From assembly GCA_015064735.1 (NCBI GenBank), contig SVRP01000008.1, positions 1-64,000 of the forward strand: 64,000 nucleotides of DNA. The letters are read 5' to 3'. The translations under genes and the position numbers were made by a program. Source of the stretch: Oscillospiraceae bacterium. GTDB lineage: Bacteria > Bacillota > Clostridia > Oscillospirales > CAG-272. The notes under the pieces are model-generated. The model saw only the letters and a program-made list of their open reading frames with translations. It had not been told where the DNA came from and ran no database searches. Shown here piece after piece: positions 7,926 through 16,706 of this stretch (its first letter is position 1; every line of letters starts with the position of its first letter).

Positions 7926-7973
7926 AAAAATGGGCTGTCTCATTTCATTTGAGACAGCCAATTAATTTTTTAG
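7926..7973. terminator. Bidirectional terminator between the AGCS gene and pfkA
   Basis: GGCTGTCTCA (7933-7942) pairs with GAGACAGCC (7951-7959), with an A-rich left flank and a TTAATTTTTT right flank. It lies between convergent genes and suits both. Confidence 0.85.
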
Positions 7974-7982
7974 ATTATGTTA

Positions 7983-9068
7983 TTAGTGAGCAACGTCGTT
8001 TGCAATTGCGTAAAGCTCTGCGATTTCCGCGCGGCGCTTTTCCGAGATTGCTTCCATTGCCTTGATGTCCTCTGCGCTGAACTTGTCAAGATCTCCGTCC
8101 TTCAGCTTACCCTTGTACATACGGTCAGCGGTAAGCGCAAAGAGAATATCGAGGGATTCGATCTTACCGTCATTCTCTATAACTACGAGATTGCTCTTGC
8201 CCTCTGCAATAAGCTCAACTGCCTTAACACCCATCTTTGTTGCCGTAAGACGGTCTCTGAGTGTAGGAGTACCTCCGCGTACTATGTGCGCGGGACGAAC
8301 GAATTTTGCATCAAGGCCCATCTCGCAGATCTTGTTAGTAATAACCTCGCCGTAGGGAATTTCATTACCCTGACCGTCCTTTACGAACACTCCCTCGCTG
8401 ACCATTACGATCATGCCTCTCTTGCCGTCTTCTCTTGCTGTCTTTATTCTGTTGAGAATTTCAGCCTCGTCAAAAGGAACCTCGGGGATAATGGTTGCGA
8501 TAGCTCCGGACGCGATTCCCGCGCAAAGAGCGATCTGTCCGCAGTGGCGGCCCATAACCTCGATTACGTTTATACGGGAGTGGGACTCGCAGGTGTCGCG
8601 GAGCTTGTCTACGAGCTCAACAACGGTATTCATCGCGGTATCGAAGCCAACGGTATAGTCTGTTGCGGTGATATCGTTGTCGATAGTTCCCGTAACACCT
8701 ACGGTGGGAATTCCGTGAACAGCAAGGTCGGTAGCTCCTCTGAAGGTTCCGTCTCCGCCGATAGCTACGATAGCGTCGATATTGTTGCGCTTACAGGTAG
8801 CGATGGCTCTGTTCATGCCTTCCTCGGTCTGGAACTCAAGGCAGCGGGCAGTATAAAGAGCCGTTCCGCCTCTGTTCACTATGTTGGAAACGTCGCAGGA
8901 GGAAAGGGGCTTAAGGTCCTCGTCAACAAGACCCTTATATCCGCCGATAACGCCTACGGGCTCAATTCCCATCTGGATCGCTTTTCTTGCGACCGCGCGG
9001 ATAGCCGCGTTCATTCCGGGAGCATCTCCTCCCGATGAGAGTATTCCTATTTTTTTGATCTGTGCCAT
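7983..9068 (-). CDS. pfkA: 6-phosphofructokinase
   Basis: 361 residues, somewhat longer than the 320-residue B. subtilis enzyme. The N-terminal GGDAPGMNA loop, GGDGTF near residue 103, TGTIDNDI with the catalytic Asp, and MGRHCGQIAL place it in the PfkA family. Gly rather than Asp in GGDG suggests ATP rather than pyrophosphate as phosphoryl donor. It catalyses the committed step of glycolysis. The C-terminus carries about 40 extra residues, Lys/Glu-rich. A hairpin upstream separates it from the preceding membrane-protein gene. Confidence 0.95.
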   Translation of the reverse strand: MAQIKKIGILSSGGDAPGMNAAIRAVARKAIQMGIEPVGVIGGYKGLVDEDLKPLSSCDVSNIVNRGGTALYTARCLEFQTEEGMNRAIATCKRNNIDAIVAIGGDGTFRGATDLAVHGIPTVGVTGTIDNDITATDYTVGFDTAMNTVVELVDKLRDTCESHSRINVIEVMGRHCGQIALCAGIASGAIATIIPEVPFDEAEILNRIKTAREDGKRGMIVMVSEGVFVKDGQGNEIPYGEVITNKICEMGLDAKFVRPAHIVRGGTPTLRDRLTATKMGVKAVELIAEGKSNLVVIENDGKIESLDILFALTADRMYKGKLKDGDLDKFSAEDIKAMEAISEKRRAEIAELYAIANDVAH

Positions 9069-9120
9069 AATTTTTACCTCGTTGTATATAAGTTAGTTAT
9101 TTTTTTAACATTCTTTAAGC

Positions 9121-9146
9121 CCGTAAGCATTTGATTTTGCTTACGG
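9121..9146 (-). terminator. Possible terminator upstream of pfkA
   Basis: CCGTAAGCA (9121-9129) pairs perfectly with TGCTTACGG (9138-9146). On the minus strand only a short, mixed tail follows, so it may be a weak terminator of the upstream operon or an RNA structure in the pfkA leader. Confidence 0.4.
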
Positions 9147-9161
9147 ATAGGGGGTATCCCT

Positions 9162-9701
9162 TTATTTGAATTTAAATCTTGTACGTATTCTATACACGTA
9201 CAGGGAAATGAGTCTTGTAAGAGCAATATCGTAAATAGGGAACACCAGCTCGCAAAGGACTGCCAGAGCGATATAAATTATGATCGGCTCCGAGGTGTTT
9301 TTGTAAAGCAGAAGCTTTCCCATAACAAGTATTGCCACAAGAGCAATATTGAAAATTACTTCCTTCAGTATCCATGAAAGAACCTTGCCCCGTCTTTCGA
9401 GCTTTTCCTTTATTATGGCATAGTAGCCGAAGAAAAGCACGTACATCCATGCCGACGAATTCTGCGGCAGAATTATCAGAGCCAGCACCGACGTTGTGGC
9501 ATATACAAGCCAAGGGGCGCTTCTTCCGTATTCAATAACCGCAATTATAGCAAACAGGGACGCAATAACTGCCATGGATATATCGAGAACGCCGATAAGG
9601 CTTCCCAAGGTGAGCGTAACTACTCCGAGTGCCGACAAAGCGGAACAGATAGCCAGCTTTTTGGTTTTTGCCGCCGACGTTTCCCGTCCTCTTCTTGCCA
9701 T
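9162..9701 (-). CDS. Integral membrane protein, unknown function
   Basis: 179 residues with a basic N-terminus (MARRGRETSAAKTKK) and about five hydrophobic segments, ending in a basic tail (RIRTRFKFK). The overall look resembles small ECF-transporter S components or YybS/DUF2232-like proteins, but no diagnostic motif is present. It starts 17 bp after the DnaJ-domain gene and is therefore the third gene of the DUF5685-DnaJ-membrane operon. Confidence 0.65.
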   Translation of the reverse strand: MARRGRETSAAKTKKLAICSALSALGVVTLTLGSLIGVLDISMAVIASLFAIIAVIEYGRSAPWLVYATTSVLALIILPQNSSAWMYVLFFGYYAIIKEKLERRGKVLSWILKEVIFNIALVAILVMGKLLLYKNTSEPIIIYIALAVLCELVFPIYDIALTRLISLYVYRIRTRFKFK

Positions 9702-9718
9702 TGCACCTTACCCCGTTA

Positions 9719-10339
9719 TCAGCAGCAACGGATAAGGTCGCCGCCCATACATTCGCAGCAGCAGTCTGCGCAAAGGAGCGAGGAACAAACGTCGCAGCCC
9801 GAGCAGCCTCCGCTGTTCTGGTTGGTCTGATAACCGCCGCCGTATCCGCCTGCGCGGGTGCGGAGCTGATCTCTTGCCGAACGGTATTCATCGTTGTAGG
9901 GATCCATGGAGCAAGCCATGTCAAAGTTGCGCTGCGCATCCATGAAATTCTGCTTTTTCATATTGCAAACTCCCAAGAGAAAATACCATTCGGCATTTCT
10001 GTCGGCTGTGGGAATCGCAAAGAGCATGGATTCTGCATCACCTATGTTGTTTCTGTTAAGAGTCCTGCGTATTTCGTTATACTGAGGATTGCCGGAATAA
10101 TTTCCGTTTCCGGTGTTCTTTGAGCCACGGGATTTTCCTCCCTTATTGCCCTCACGCATTGCCTTGATTTCCTCGTAAGCGGCATTGACCTCTTTCATTT
10201 TTTCACTGGCTACGTCAGCAAGATCACTATCCTTGTATTTATCGGGATGGTATTTCTTTGCAAGAGCTCGATACGCCTTTTTTATTTCATCGTCGGACGC
10301 ATCGGGGCTGACGCCCAGAACCTTATAAGGATCGTTCAT
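9719..10339 (-). CDS. DnaJ-domain protein with Cys-rich tail
   Basis: 206 residues. The J domain occupies about residues 3-65 with the HPD motif at 31-33, so it should stimulate an Hsp70 (DnaK) ATPase. The middle part, about 80-150, contains TPR-like helices ([20 protein letters not shown]). The end is strikingly cysteine-rich, with CSGCDVCSS and [10 protein letters not shown] followed by a terminal CC, suggesting metal or iron-sulfur binding. The start overlaps the end of the DUF5685 gene by 17 bp. It lacks the DnaJ zinc-finger repeats and is not the general chaperone DnaJ; it is probably a dedicated partner of the DUF5685 protein. Confidence 0.85.
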   Translation of the reverse strand: MNDPYKVLGVSPDASDDEIKKAYRALAKKYHPDKYKDSDLADVASEKMKEVNAAYEEIKAMREGNKGGKSRGSKNTGNGNYSGNPQYNEIRRTLNRNNIGDAESMLFAIPTADRNAEWYFLLGVCNMKKQNFMDAQRNFDMACSMDPYNDEYRSARDQLRTRAGGYGGGYQTNQNSGGCSGCDVCSSLLCADCCCECMGGDLIRCC

Positions 10340-11264
10340 TTGTCTCTCCTTTCAAATCTTCAGAAGAAGCTTTATGCTTTCGTTTCTTTTTATCTTTTTT
10401 ATTTTTATCGTCCCCAAAGCGAATAGCCTCTATCCGCTCGGGCAACCCAAGATACAGTATATTCGATATTATACTCTCTATAGTGGGACTTGTTATTTTC
10501 ATAAGATCCATAGCCGCCTCGGCAGAAAGAAGCTCGTTTTTTAGAGCTATCTTTATTCCTTCAAGGTCGGACTCGGTGGGGGAATCCTTTTCGTAAAGAA
10601 TAGCAAAGGGATTGTACCTGTTTTTCCTTGCGTCATCCTCCCAGTCGTCAAGGGCGTCGGCTATGTATATCCATTTCCCCACGGCAAGACCGAGAGAATA
10701 TGCTACCCTTGCGTCAGCACCCTCAAGCCCGTATGACATTATATCTCCAAGTATCCGACCGAATATTTCGGCAGGCTCGTTTACACTCGCCTTTTTTTCG
10801 GCTTCAAGAGAAGAAAGTCTTTTAAGTCCTTCGGCAATTTTTCCGTCAAGATCGGAAAGGTTTTGCTTTTTAAGCGCCTTTTTTCTTGCTCTCTTGACCA
10901 TAGGCATTGCAAGCCGCGCCTTAAGTTTTTTTGTTCCCCGCTCATCCGAAAGATCGTCGGCAACCTTATGATAATTAAGAAGAGCCGCCGCTCCCGCGCA
11001 GTATTCAAGCGAGGGATTATTGACCATGTACTGCTTTTTCTTCAGTGGGTGGGCGATACACCGCTTCATGCCGAAGTGAGTTCTCGCTCCCGCAAGATTT
11101 ACGCGGATAAGCGCAAGAAAAGCAAAGTCATAGGAAAGTGTCATTCTTGAGCATTGACCGGTGCATTTGCCCATTGAACGGCAAAGTCCGCAGTAGGTCG
11201 CCTCATAAAGCTCGTATTCTTTTACCTTTAGCTCGGGCTTGTTTACCCTTACGTAACCGAACAT
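10323..11264 (-). CDS. DUF5685 family protein
   Basis: 313 residues. The N-terminal [19 protein letters not shown] and YCGLCRSMG blocks are typical of DUF5685 proteins, which have helix-rich bodies and scattered conserved cysteines (CGLC, CTGQC, a Cys near IAHP). The C-terminal 25 residues are very basic ([10 protein letters not shown]). It is the first gene of a three-gene operon with the Cys-rich DnaJ protein. The link of a Cys-containing DUF with a Cys-rich co-chaperone suggests a metalloprotein or cofactor-insertion pair, but that is inference. Confidence 0.85.
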   Translation of the reverse strand: MFGYVRVNKPELKVKEYELYEATYCGLCRSMGKCTGQCSRMTLSYDFAFLALIRVNLAGARTHFGMKRCIAHPLKKKQYMVNNPSLEYCAGAAALLNYHKVADDLSDERGTKKLKARLAMPMVKRARKKALKKQNLSDLDGKIAEGLKRLSSLEAEKKASVNEPAEIFGRILGDIMSYGLEGADARVAYSLGLAVGKWIYIADALDDWEDDARKNRYNPFAILYEKDSPTESDLEGIKIALKNELLSAEAAMDLMKITSPTIESIISNILYLGLPERIEAIRFGDDKNKKDKKKRKHKASSEDLKGETNERSL

Positions 11265-11392
11265 GACTCTCTCCTTACATAGGATATCATCTTATCATAC
11301 AACATAATTACAAAAATTACAATGGTAAATTTGTAAATTTTTTCTAAACTTTAGAATTGCATGCTGAAAATGCTAAATGCAAAATGCTAATT

Positions 11393-11520
11393 TGCGGAAC
11401 ACCACGCAGGGTGTTCCCTACAACGATGCGGGGAGTTCCCTTAACCCCGTAGGGGATGGCGCCCTCGACATCCCGTTGTAGGGCGTGACGTCCTCGACAC
11501 GCCGCATCGTTATACAAATC
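11393..11520. repeat. Short hairpin repeats of the GTAGGG family
   Basis: Two or three head-to-tail palindromes: GGAACACCACGCAGGGTGTTCC followed by CTACAAC; then CCGTAGGGGATGGCGCCCTCGACATCCCG; then GTAGGGCGTGACGTCCTCGACACGCC. Related units recur near 27200, 42044, 53430, 53740 and 60832. All share CCCTAC or GTAGGG ends and a variable stem. No coding capacity. Confidence 0.6.
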
Positions 11521-11527
11521 TAACCTC

Positions 11528-11793
11528 AGCCTTCCCCAGCGGGGAAGCTGTCGCAAGCGACGTCGAGTTTGCATCGCAAACGTCGAGGGGACCACGTGGC
11601 AATGTTTGCGAAGCAAACTTGCAGTTGAGCGAAGCGAAACATGGGGATTGAGGAGAGCCCTGCGAGAAATTATGTTCGCAATTACTTGGTTCGGGAAGTT
11701 AGCTATACCAATATCGACATCGGTACATGATGCGCCCACAACTCTCCTCATCCGCCTCGCATAGGCTCGGCACCTTCCCCGCTGGGGAAGGCT
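11528..11793 (+). mobile_element. MITE-like element, copy 1
   Basis: About 266 bp bounded by two palindromic termini that are inverted copies of each other: GCCTTCCCCAGCGGGGAAG on the left and CCTTCCCCGCTGGGGAAGGC on the right. Inside lies a conserved core that starts GAGGAGAGCCCTGCGAGAA, passes through ATCGACATCGGTACAT and ends CAACTCTCCTC, so the core itself has inverted ends. No transposase. This copy has an extra CGTCGAG-containing insertion compared with copies 2 and 3. The right flank (TTAGTTACACGTCGAAAAT) also recurs next to copy 3. Confidence 0.75.
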
Positions 11794-11832
11794 TTTTTGT
11801 TAGTTACACGTCGAAAATGCTAAATGCAAAAT

Positions 11833-11864
11833 TACGGAACACCACGCAGGGTGTTCCCTACTGT
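11833..11864. repeat. Short hairpin repeat next to MITE copy 1
   Basis: GGAACACCACGCAGGGTGTTCC followed by CTAC, the same unit found at 11395 and, with one change, at 60832. Confidence 0.55.
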
Positions 11865-11878
11865 ACGGAACCGTATCG

Positions 11879-11936
11879 AAAAAATCAGCCGCTTCCCGAC
11901 ATGAAACAGACGGAAAACGGCTGATTTGGTTTTTTC
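11879..11936. terminator. Terminator after the acyl-ACP thioesterase gene
   Basis: AATCAGCCG pairs with CGGCTGATT around a 22-base loop, with A6 on the left and TGGTTTTTT on the right, so it can work in both directions. It directly follows the stop codon at 11937. Confidence 0.75.
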
Positions 11937-12653
11937 TTATTTTACAGCAATTACTGCTTCAAGGCAAATCTCTCCCGACTCGTTTGCCGTCCTGAAATAA
12001 TAACAGCCGTCGCTCTTGGCACCATAGACCGAAACTGTTTTCCCGTATGCCGCCTCCTTGAGGTAGGAAAGAGTGATGCCCGATATTCTGTCCACGTCCT
12101 CCATTGGCATATAATCACAAAGCATATCGGGGTATCTTGTGTTATTCATATGCATATTGTAATCGAGGTCGGAATAGAGGATAGGTCGATTTGCTATCTT
12201 TTCAAGTATAATACCCGACGGCACTCTTGTGCGCGACGGCGCCCTGAGAGAAAGCCCCTCCTCATTTTCAAACGCGTATCCCGTTTCCTCGAATTTGTGG
12301 AGCTTTTTCTCGGCGGTATCGACCAGCGCCCAAGTGGAATCGCACTCGGCAATCACCTCGTCTCCCGAAAGAATACGGAAGCATCGAACGGAGCTGAAGC
12401 CCTTAGGCTCCACCGTCCAGGTCTCTACCGATATTTTTTCAAATGCGGCGGGGCGGCGGTGAATATCTATCCTTATTTTGCTCAGAATAAAAGCCAGCTC
12501 CTTTTTATCTCTGAGCTCGTCAAGAGTCATTCCAACACTTGCAACGTGGCGGTTCGAGGTTTCCTGCATATATACGAGAAGCGCAGACGGACGCACAAGT
12601 CTGTGGGCATCGGTGTCATGCCACATGGTTTCGTAATTTAAAACAAATTTCAT
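11937..12653 (-). CDS. Acyl-ACP thioesterase (FatA/FatB family)
   Basis: 238 residues forming a double hot-dog protein. The N-terminal half has the WHDTD and YMQETSNRH motifs and the C-terminal half the signature DYNMHMNNTRY (residues 164-174) that carries the Asn/His catalytic pair of the family. Bacterial members hydrolyse acyl-ACP to free fatty acids in fatty-acid or lipid metabolism. It is monocistronic with a good ribosome-binding site and a strong terminator after it. The family call is firm; chain-length preference is unknown. Confidence 0.9.
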   Translation of the reverse strand: MKFVLNYETMWHDTDAHRLVRPSALLVYMQETSNRHVASVGMTLDELRDKKELAFILSKIRIDIHRRPAAFEKISVETWTVEPKGFSSVRCFRILSGDEVIAECDSTWALVDTAEKKLHKFEETGYAFENEEGLSLRAPSRTRVPSGIILEKIANRPILYSDLDYNMHMNNTRYPDMLCDYMPMEDVDRISGITLSYLKEAAYGKTVSVYGAKSDGCYYFRTANESGEICLEAVIAVK

Positions 12654-12735
12654 TTTTCTTCTCCTCTACGGCATTAATATTCTACGTAAATATTTTACCA
12701 TAAAAGAACAGAAAATGAAAGTGCTTTTTGAATAT

Positions 12736-13185
12736 TCAGGAAATTGAGCCGTGCTCCTTATTGGGATCATAAGCCACAGACGCCACTGCATTTCCCTCTG
12801 CCGTTGAGTAGGCGGAGGTATATTCTCTTGCCGCAACAGCCTCGCCAAGGCCGAAGCTGACGGCTATGGCGGCATTTATTTCGTTCATGGCGCCCTCGTC
12901 AAGATGCCCCATTTTTTCCTTGAGTCTTCTTTTATCGAGCGTCCTTACCTGCTCAAGAAGAACTACCGAATTTTTTGCAAGTCCCGCTTTGTCTGCATAA
13001 ATATCGATATGGGTGGGAAGTCTTGTTTTTCCCATTTTGGAGGTAATTGCGGCGGCAATGACCGTAGGACTGTAACGGTTCCCCACGTCGTTTTGAATTA
13101 TAAGGACAGGCCGCATTCCCCCCTGCTCCGAGCCGACCACAGGACTCAGGTCGGCATAATAAATATCTCCCCGTTTAACGCTCAT
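12736..13185 (-). CDS. EndoA/MazF-like mRNA interferase with C-terminal extension
   Basis: 149 residues. Residues 1-115 match the PemK/MazF/EndoA fold: [31 protein letters not shown], the AAITSK block and [13 protein letters not shown], which contain the residues forming the RNA-cleavage site. B. subtilis EndoA ends near residue 116; here about 33 further residues follow, rich in Ala, Ser and Tyr. No antitoxin (MazE/EndoAI-like) gene is visible upstream, where there are 300 bp of non-coding DNA. It could be regulated by an antitoxin elsewhere or by its own tail. Confidence 0.88.
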   Translation of the reverse strand: MSVKRGDIYYADLSPVVGSEQGGMRPVLIIQNDVGNRYSPTVIAAAITSKMGKTRLPTHIDIYADKAGLAKNSVVLLEQVRTLDKRRLKEKMGHLDEGAMNEINAAIAVSFGLGEAVAAREYTSAYSTAEGNAVASVAYDPNKEHGSIS

Positions 13186-13493
13186 TTTTTATTTCACTCT
13201 CCGAATTTGTTATTCCGTAAGTTCGTTGTAAGGTTATTTTTACCGCTATTCTTTCGAATTAAACACGATGGGGAATTTTTGTCAAAGGAAGATTTATCCT
13301 ATCCGCGACCTTTTGCGACGGAATACGCAATAATCCCCCAATGACAGTATATGCTTATGAGAAGAAATTCGATTGTCCCAAAGAAGGGGTTGATTTTTCC
13401 GAAAAATCATGCTATAATTAAAATGGTATATTTTGTACGACTCGATTTTACGGACTTTACGTTATAAAATTCTGCTGTTATACCGAGGTAACT
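13186..13493 (+). promoter_or_regulatory. Intergenic region with promoter and dyad for the CDF-like gene
   Basis: The divergent gap holds a promoter TTGATT (13390-13395), 17-bp spacer, TATAAT (13413-13418). The spacer contains a 17-bp dyad, GATTTTTC-C-GAAAAATC (13392-13408), overlapping the -35 box, which is a plausible operator. I see no small gene in the rest of the gap. Confidence 0.65.
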
Positions 13494-14375
13494 ATGGAAA
13501 ATAAATCCGCTTATAAAAAACAGACCTTTCTTTCCTTCTTCCAATTCGGATCGGAGGTAATAAATTTCTTTGTAATTGCCGTTTCCGCCTTTATGTCCAA
13601 ATCCCTTATTATGTGGATGGACCTTATAAACTCGTCGGGAAACACCATGCGTACGGGGCTTACTGCATTCTTTTCCAGAAGAATGACAAAAAACATGCGG
13701 GACCGCTACAATTACGGTATCGATAAGGTCGAAGCAATGGTTTCGTTGTTTTGCGACTGCTTTGTGTTCATTGGACTTATTGCTACACTTATGTTTTCGG
13801 TCATCGAGCTTTTCGCTCCCCGTCCGCAGAACAACCATCTGATAATTGCCGTGGGAATCAAGCTTATATGTGTTATCTGCGACACTCCCATGCTTTATTT
13901 TCAGTACAAGATCAAGAAGGAAAACAACAATCGCGTTGCCGACAGCAACATGGTGGCTACGCTCGGCGCTTTCCTCTTTGACGTTGCCGCGTTTATGTCT
14001 TTGCTTACGGTATGGCTCACAAGAGGACTCCCTCTGGCAAGATACGTATCTCCCATTCTTTCGATAATCATCGCTCTGGCTCTGCTCTGCTTTTGCGTCA
14101 AGCATATTATAGAATCCATAAGCGACCTTACCGACAAGGCGCTTCCCGAGCACGATCAGATGAAGATATTCAAGATCATAGCGAAGAATATGGACAACGT
14201 GGATAAAATTGAGACCATAAAGACAAGACATAACGGAATGTCTGTCTGCGTGGATATAAGCTTTAATTTTGACGACGAACAACCGTACGTCGAAATAAAG
14301 GAGCTCAAGAATAAGCTCCAAAGGGCGCTTGAAAAGGAAATGGAAGGCTGTACGCTTACCATACTCATTGAATAA
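13494..14375 (+). CDS. CDF-like cation transporter with degenerate metal site
   Basis: 293 residues: five to six transmembrane segments (about 15-205) and a C-terminal cytoplasmic domain (about 215-293, ending EMEGCTLTILIE) like that of cation diffusion facilitators. The second helix reads MWMDLINSSGN, keeping the first Asp of the DxxHSxxD motif but with Asn at the final position. In the fifth helix the HxxxD motif is AFLFD, lacking the His. A zinc or iron efflux role is therefore uncertain; altered selectivity or a non-transport role is possible. It is followed after 11 bp by dut. Confidence 0.75.
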   Translation: MENKSAYKKQTFLSFFQFGSEVINFFVIAVSAFMSKSLIMWMDLINSSGNTMRTGLTAFFSRRMTKNMRDRYNYGIDKVEAMVSLFCDCFVFIGLIATLMFSVIELFAPRPQNNHLIIAVGIKLICVICDTPMLYFQYKIKKENNNRVADSNMVATLGAFLFDVAAFMSLLTVWLTRGLPLARYVSPILSIIIALALLCFCVKHIIESISDLTDKALPEHDQMKIFKIIAKNMDNVDKIETIKTRHNGMSVCVDISFNFDDEQPYVEIKELKNKLQRALEKEMEGCTLTILIE

Positions 14376-14386
14376 GGAGAAAAAGC

Positions 14387-14824
14387 ATGAAGATCAATAT
14401 AAAAAAGCTCAATGAAAATGCAATAATTCCCACCTACGGTTCTCAATTTTCCGCAGGAGCAGACCTATATGCCTGTGAGGAGTCCGACGTTGTAATCGGA
14501 GCGGGAGAAACCAAGCTCATACATACGGGTCTTGCTCTTGAAATACCCGCCGGTCTTGTGGGACTTATTTACGCAAGAAGCGGTCTTGCTTCAAAGAGAG
14601 GTCTTGCCCCCGCAAACAAGGTGGGAGTTATCGACAGCGATTACCGAGGCGAGATAATGGTGGCGCTTCACAACCACGGAACTACCGAGCAGACCGTAGC
14701 CGTTGGCGAGAGAATAGCTCAGATAGTTTTCACTCCTTACGTAGGCGCGGAATTTGACGTGGTGGACGAGCTTTCGGATACCGTTCGCGGCGAGGGCGGT
14801 TTTGGAAGCACAGGGCGAAAATAA
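14387..14824 (+). CDS. dut: dUTP diphosphatase
   Basis: 145 residues with all five trimeric dUTPase motifs in order: SAGADLYA, ARSGLASKRGL, GVIDSDYRGEI (catalytic Asp and uracil-binding Tyr), RIAQIVF, and the C-terminal Arg-containing RGEGGFGSTGRK arm. It hydrolyses dUTP to dUMP and pyrophosphate, supplying the dTMP precursor and keeping uracil out of DNA. AAGGAG precedes the ATG. It is probably co-transcribed with the CDF-like gene and ends at a strong bidirectional terminator. Confidence 0.96.
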   Translation: MKINIKKLNENAIIPTYGSQFSAGADLYACEESDVVIGAGETKLIHTGLALEIPAGLVGLIYARSGLASKRGLAPANKVGVIDSDYRGEIMVALHNHGTTEQTVAVGERIAQIVFTPYVGAEFDVVDELSDTVRGEGGFGSTGRK

Positions 14825-14831
14825 ATTTGAA

Positions 14832-14880
14832 CAAAAATAATGGGGCAGTCTCAAATTGCAATTTGAGACTGCCCCTTATC
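14832..14880. terminator. Bidirectional terminator between dut and the nine-gene operon
   Basis: GGGGCAGTCTCAAATT pairs with AATTTGAGACTGCCCC (14842-14875), a near-perfect 16-bp stem with an A-rich left flank. Its right arm ends 8 bp from the stop of the GH5-like gene. Confidence 0.85.
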
Positions 14881-14882
14881 TG

Positions 14883-15974
14883 TTATCTTCCCTCTGCCTT
14901 TGCCATGTCGTTGAATTTTTTAATGAGAGCTATTTCGTGGGGGTCGTAGGGACGAAGATTGGGTCTGAAAAGGTCGTGCTGCCACTTGGTGTAGTCGTAG
15001 TATTTGCTTCTTTCGTCGCCCTTTTCAAGCTGCTCCCACATACAGTCCCAAGGCTCATTGGTCTGGGTCTTTCCTACTACAAATCCCCAGCAGTAATTCG
15101 ATACGTTGGTTATATAGAACAGAGGATATATCTCCTGCACGTTGTTGTGGTTTACTCTGTGAAGCCACTCGGTCTGGAATATGGGTCTGTTAAACTGCTG
15201 AAGATAATGAAGCTCCTCTACCTGTCTTGCGTAATCGTGATAGCTGTGGAAGCTTATAACGTCGGACAGCTCAAGGGAAAGCTTTTCCTCGGGGGTTGCT
15301 ATCTCTCCGTTTATCTTGCTGCGCCATATATCCGAGCAAAGAGGCTGAATGGGATCGAGGGCGCGTACGGTTTCAAAAAGCTCTTTCATTATTTTCATAG
15401 AGCGTTCCGTTCCCAAGGTAATACCGGGCTCGTTGTAGATATTCCACGCAAGTATTCTTTCGTCCTGCGCGTACTTTTCTACGGTTCTCTTTACCATTTC
15501 GATAAAGAGCTCGCGTGTCTCCTCGTATTCCATATAATGCCTCGGCTCTTTTGCCAGTTCTTCCTCGGAAAGAGGCGCCATGCCCTGATGGTATCCGAGA
15601 GCATAGGTCTGCTCCCCCAAGGGCTTCGCCTTGAATACGTCCCCACGGGAGAGATGCTCCTCGTGGCAGAGCACCACCATAACCTTCATGCCGTATCTGC
15701 CGAAAAGGTCTATATAGCGGTCGAATATCTCCATATAGGATTCGGGCTCCTTGTAGTAAACGTCAAAATTTGCCCAGATTCGTACGGTGTTGAAGCCAAT
15801 CTTCTGACAGAGAGCTATCTCCCTCTCCGCCGTAGCAAGCTTTTCCTCGCATTTGTGCTTCTGATACATATCAAGACGGTTTGCGCAGTCGCTTCCTATA
15901 AAGTTACATCCGCGAAGCCAACCCTGTTTTGCGTACCATTCGTTTGCCTGCTCGCAGGTCCATTTTTCTTTCAT
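14883..15974 (-). CDS. GH5-like glycoside hydrolase (clan A)
   Basis: 363 residues with a (beta/alpha)8 layout. WNIYNEPG gives the acid/base Glu182 after Asn181, and FQTEW gives the nucleophile Glu269; both sit after the expected strands 4 and 7. GFNTVRIWANFD near residue 60 is the typical early strand. No signal peptide, so it is cytoplasmic and should act on an imported small glycoside, a beta-mannoside or beta-glucoside being plausible. It is the last gene of a nine-gene operon, starting 16 bp after the EEP gene. GH5 versus a related clan-A family cannot be settled by eye. Confidence 0.8.
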   Translation of the reverse strand: MKEKWTCEQANEWYAKQGWLRGCNFIGSDCANRLDMYQKHKCEEKLATAEREIALCQKIGFNTVRIWANFDVYYKEPESYMEIFDRYIDLFGRYGMKVMVVLCHEEHLSRGDVFKAKPLGEQTYALGYHQGMAPLSEEELAKEPRHYMEYEETRELFIEMVKRTVEKYAQDERILAWNIYNEPGITLGTERSMKIMKELFETVRALDPIQPLCSDIWRSKINGEIATPEEKLSLELSDVISFHSYHDYARQVEELHYLQQFNRPIFQTEWLHRVNHNNVQEIYPLFYITNVSNYCWGFVVGKTQTNEPWDCMWEQLEKGDERSKYYDYTKWQHDLFRPNLRPYDPHEIALIKKFNDMAKAEGR

Positions 15975-15989
15975 TTTCTTTTCCTCACC

Positions 15990-16688
15990 TTATATATTTA
16001 TTTCTGCCGTGTGGGGTCTGTGGTCAGATATTACAAGCTCGGGAATATCCGCGCTGATCAGCTCCACGTCGGGAGTTGCAAAAATGTAATCTATCTTTCG
16101 GTCGGGCTTGTCCGACGGAAAGCTCAGCTTGGGAGAGGTAAAAAGATTTGCGGTGTCCTTCATCTTCATACGCAGGGGAACAAGAATCTCGCTGTCGGGA
16201 GTCAGGTTGAAATCTCCCATAAGAATACACTTTTCGGGCTCCATGTGCTCAAGAACAGTCTTTACCGCATTTTCCTGCTCGTCGCGGTTGAGCCCGAAGT
16301 GGGTAACGATGACCGTAAGTCCGCTCTCGAAGGTCGCCTTCAAAAGGCATCTGCTTTCGTAGTGCTTACCCTCAACGCGCCCCGCGGGGTCGGGGATCGG
16401 GATAGTTTCAGCCTTGAGTATTTTGTGCTTGGACAGAAGTCCGTTTCCGTAAGGATTGTTGCCCTTATAGAAAATAGCGCGGGCAAAATAGTAATTTTCA
16501 TAGCCCGAAAGCTCGGAAAGTATCCTCATCTGAGGCTCGTAATCCTCACGCTCTCCCTCGTCTCTCATTTCGTTAAGACCGATAATATCGGCTCCGCTCT
16601 CAGCAATGGTTTTCGCAAAAAGCGGATAGTCTATCTTTTGCTCAAGATAGTTAAGACAGTGCTGCGTATTGAATGACATGATTTTCAT
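15990..16688 (-). CDS. Endonuclease/exonuclease/phosphatase (EEP) family hydrolase
   Basis: 232 residues spanning the whole EEP fold: MSFNTQH with Asn7, GLNEM with the metal ligand Glu40, ILMGDFNLTPDS with the Asp/Asn pair, and the C-terminal ISDHRPH motif. The family includes DNases, sphingomyelinases and sugar or inositol phosphatases; the short length and absence of a signal peptide argue for a cytoplasmic phosphodiesterase. The operon context with GDPD and glycerate kinase favours a small phosphodiester substrate, but that is inference. Confidence 0.85.
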   Translation of the reverse strand: MKIMSFNTQHCLNYLEQKIDYPLFAKTIAESGADIIGLNEMRDEGEREDYEPQMRILSELSGYENYYFARAIFYKGNNPYGNGLLSKHKILKAETIPIPDPAGRVEGKHYESRCLLKATFESGLTVIVTHFGLNRDEQENAVKTVLEHMEPEKCILMGDFNLTPDSEILVPLRMKMKDTANLFTSPKLSFPSDKPDRKIDYIFATPDVELISADIPELVISDHRPHTAEINI

Positions 16689-16706
16689 AAGGTTCCCCTC
16701 CCGTTT

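Noticed and set aside
7977..9038. A 353-codon open frame opposite pfkA
   Set aside because: Antisense to a fully conserved pfkA and without recognisable motif or ribosome-binding site.
14856..16676. A 606-codon open frame on the plus strand opposite the GH5-like and EEP genes
   Set aside because: It is antisense to two genes with full catalytic motifs, has no ribosome-binding site and its translation is low-complexity, typical of codon-bias shadows.
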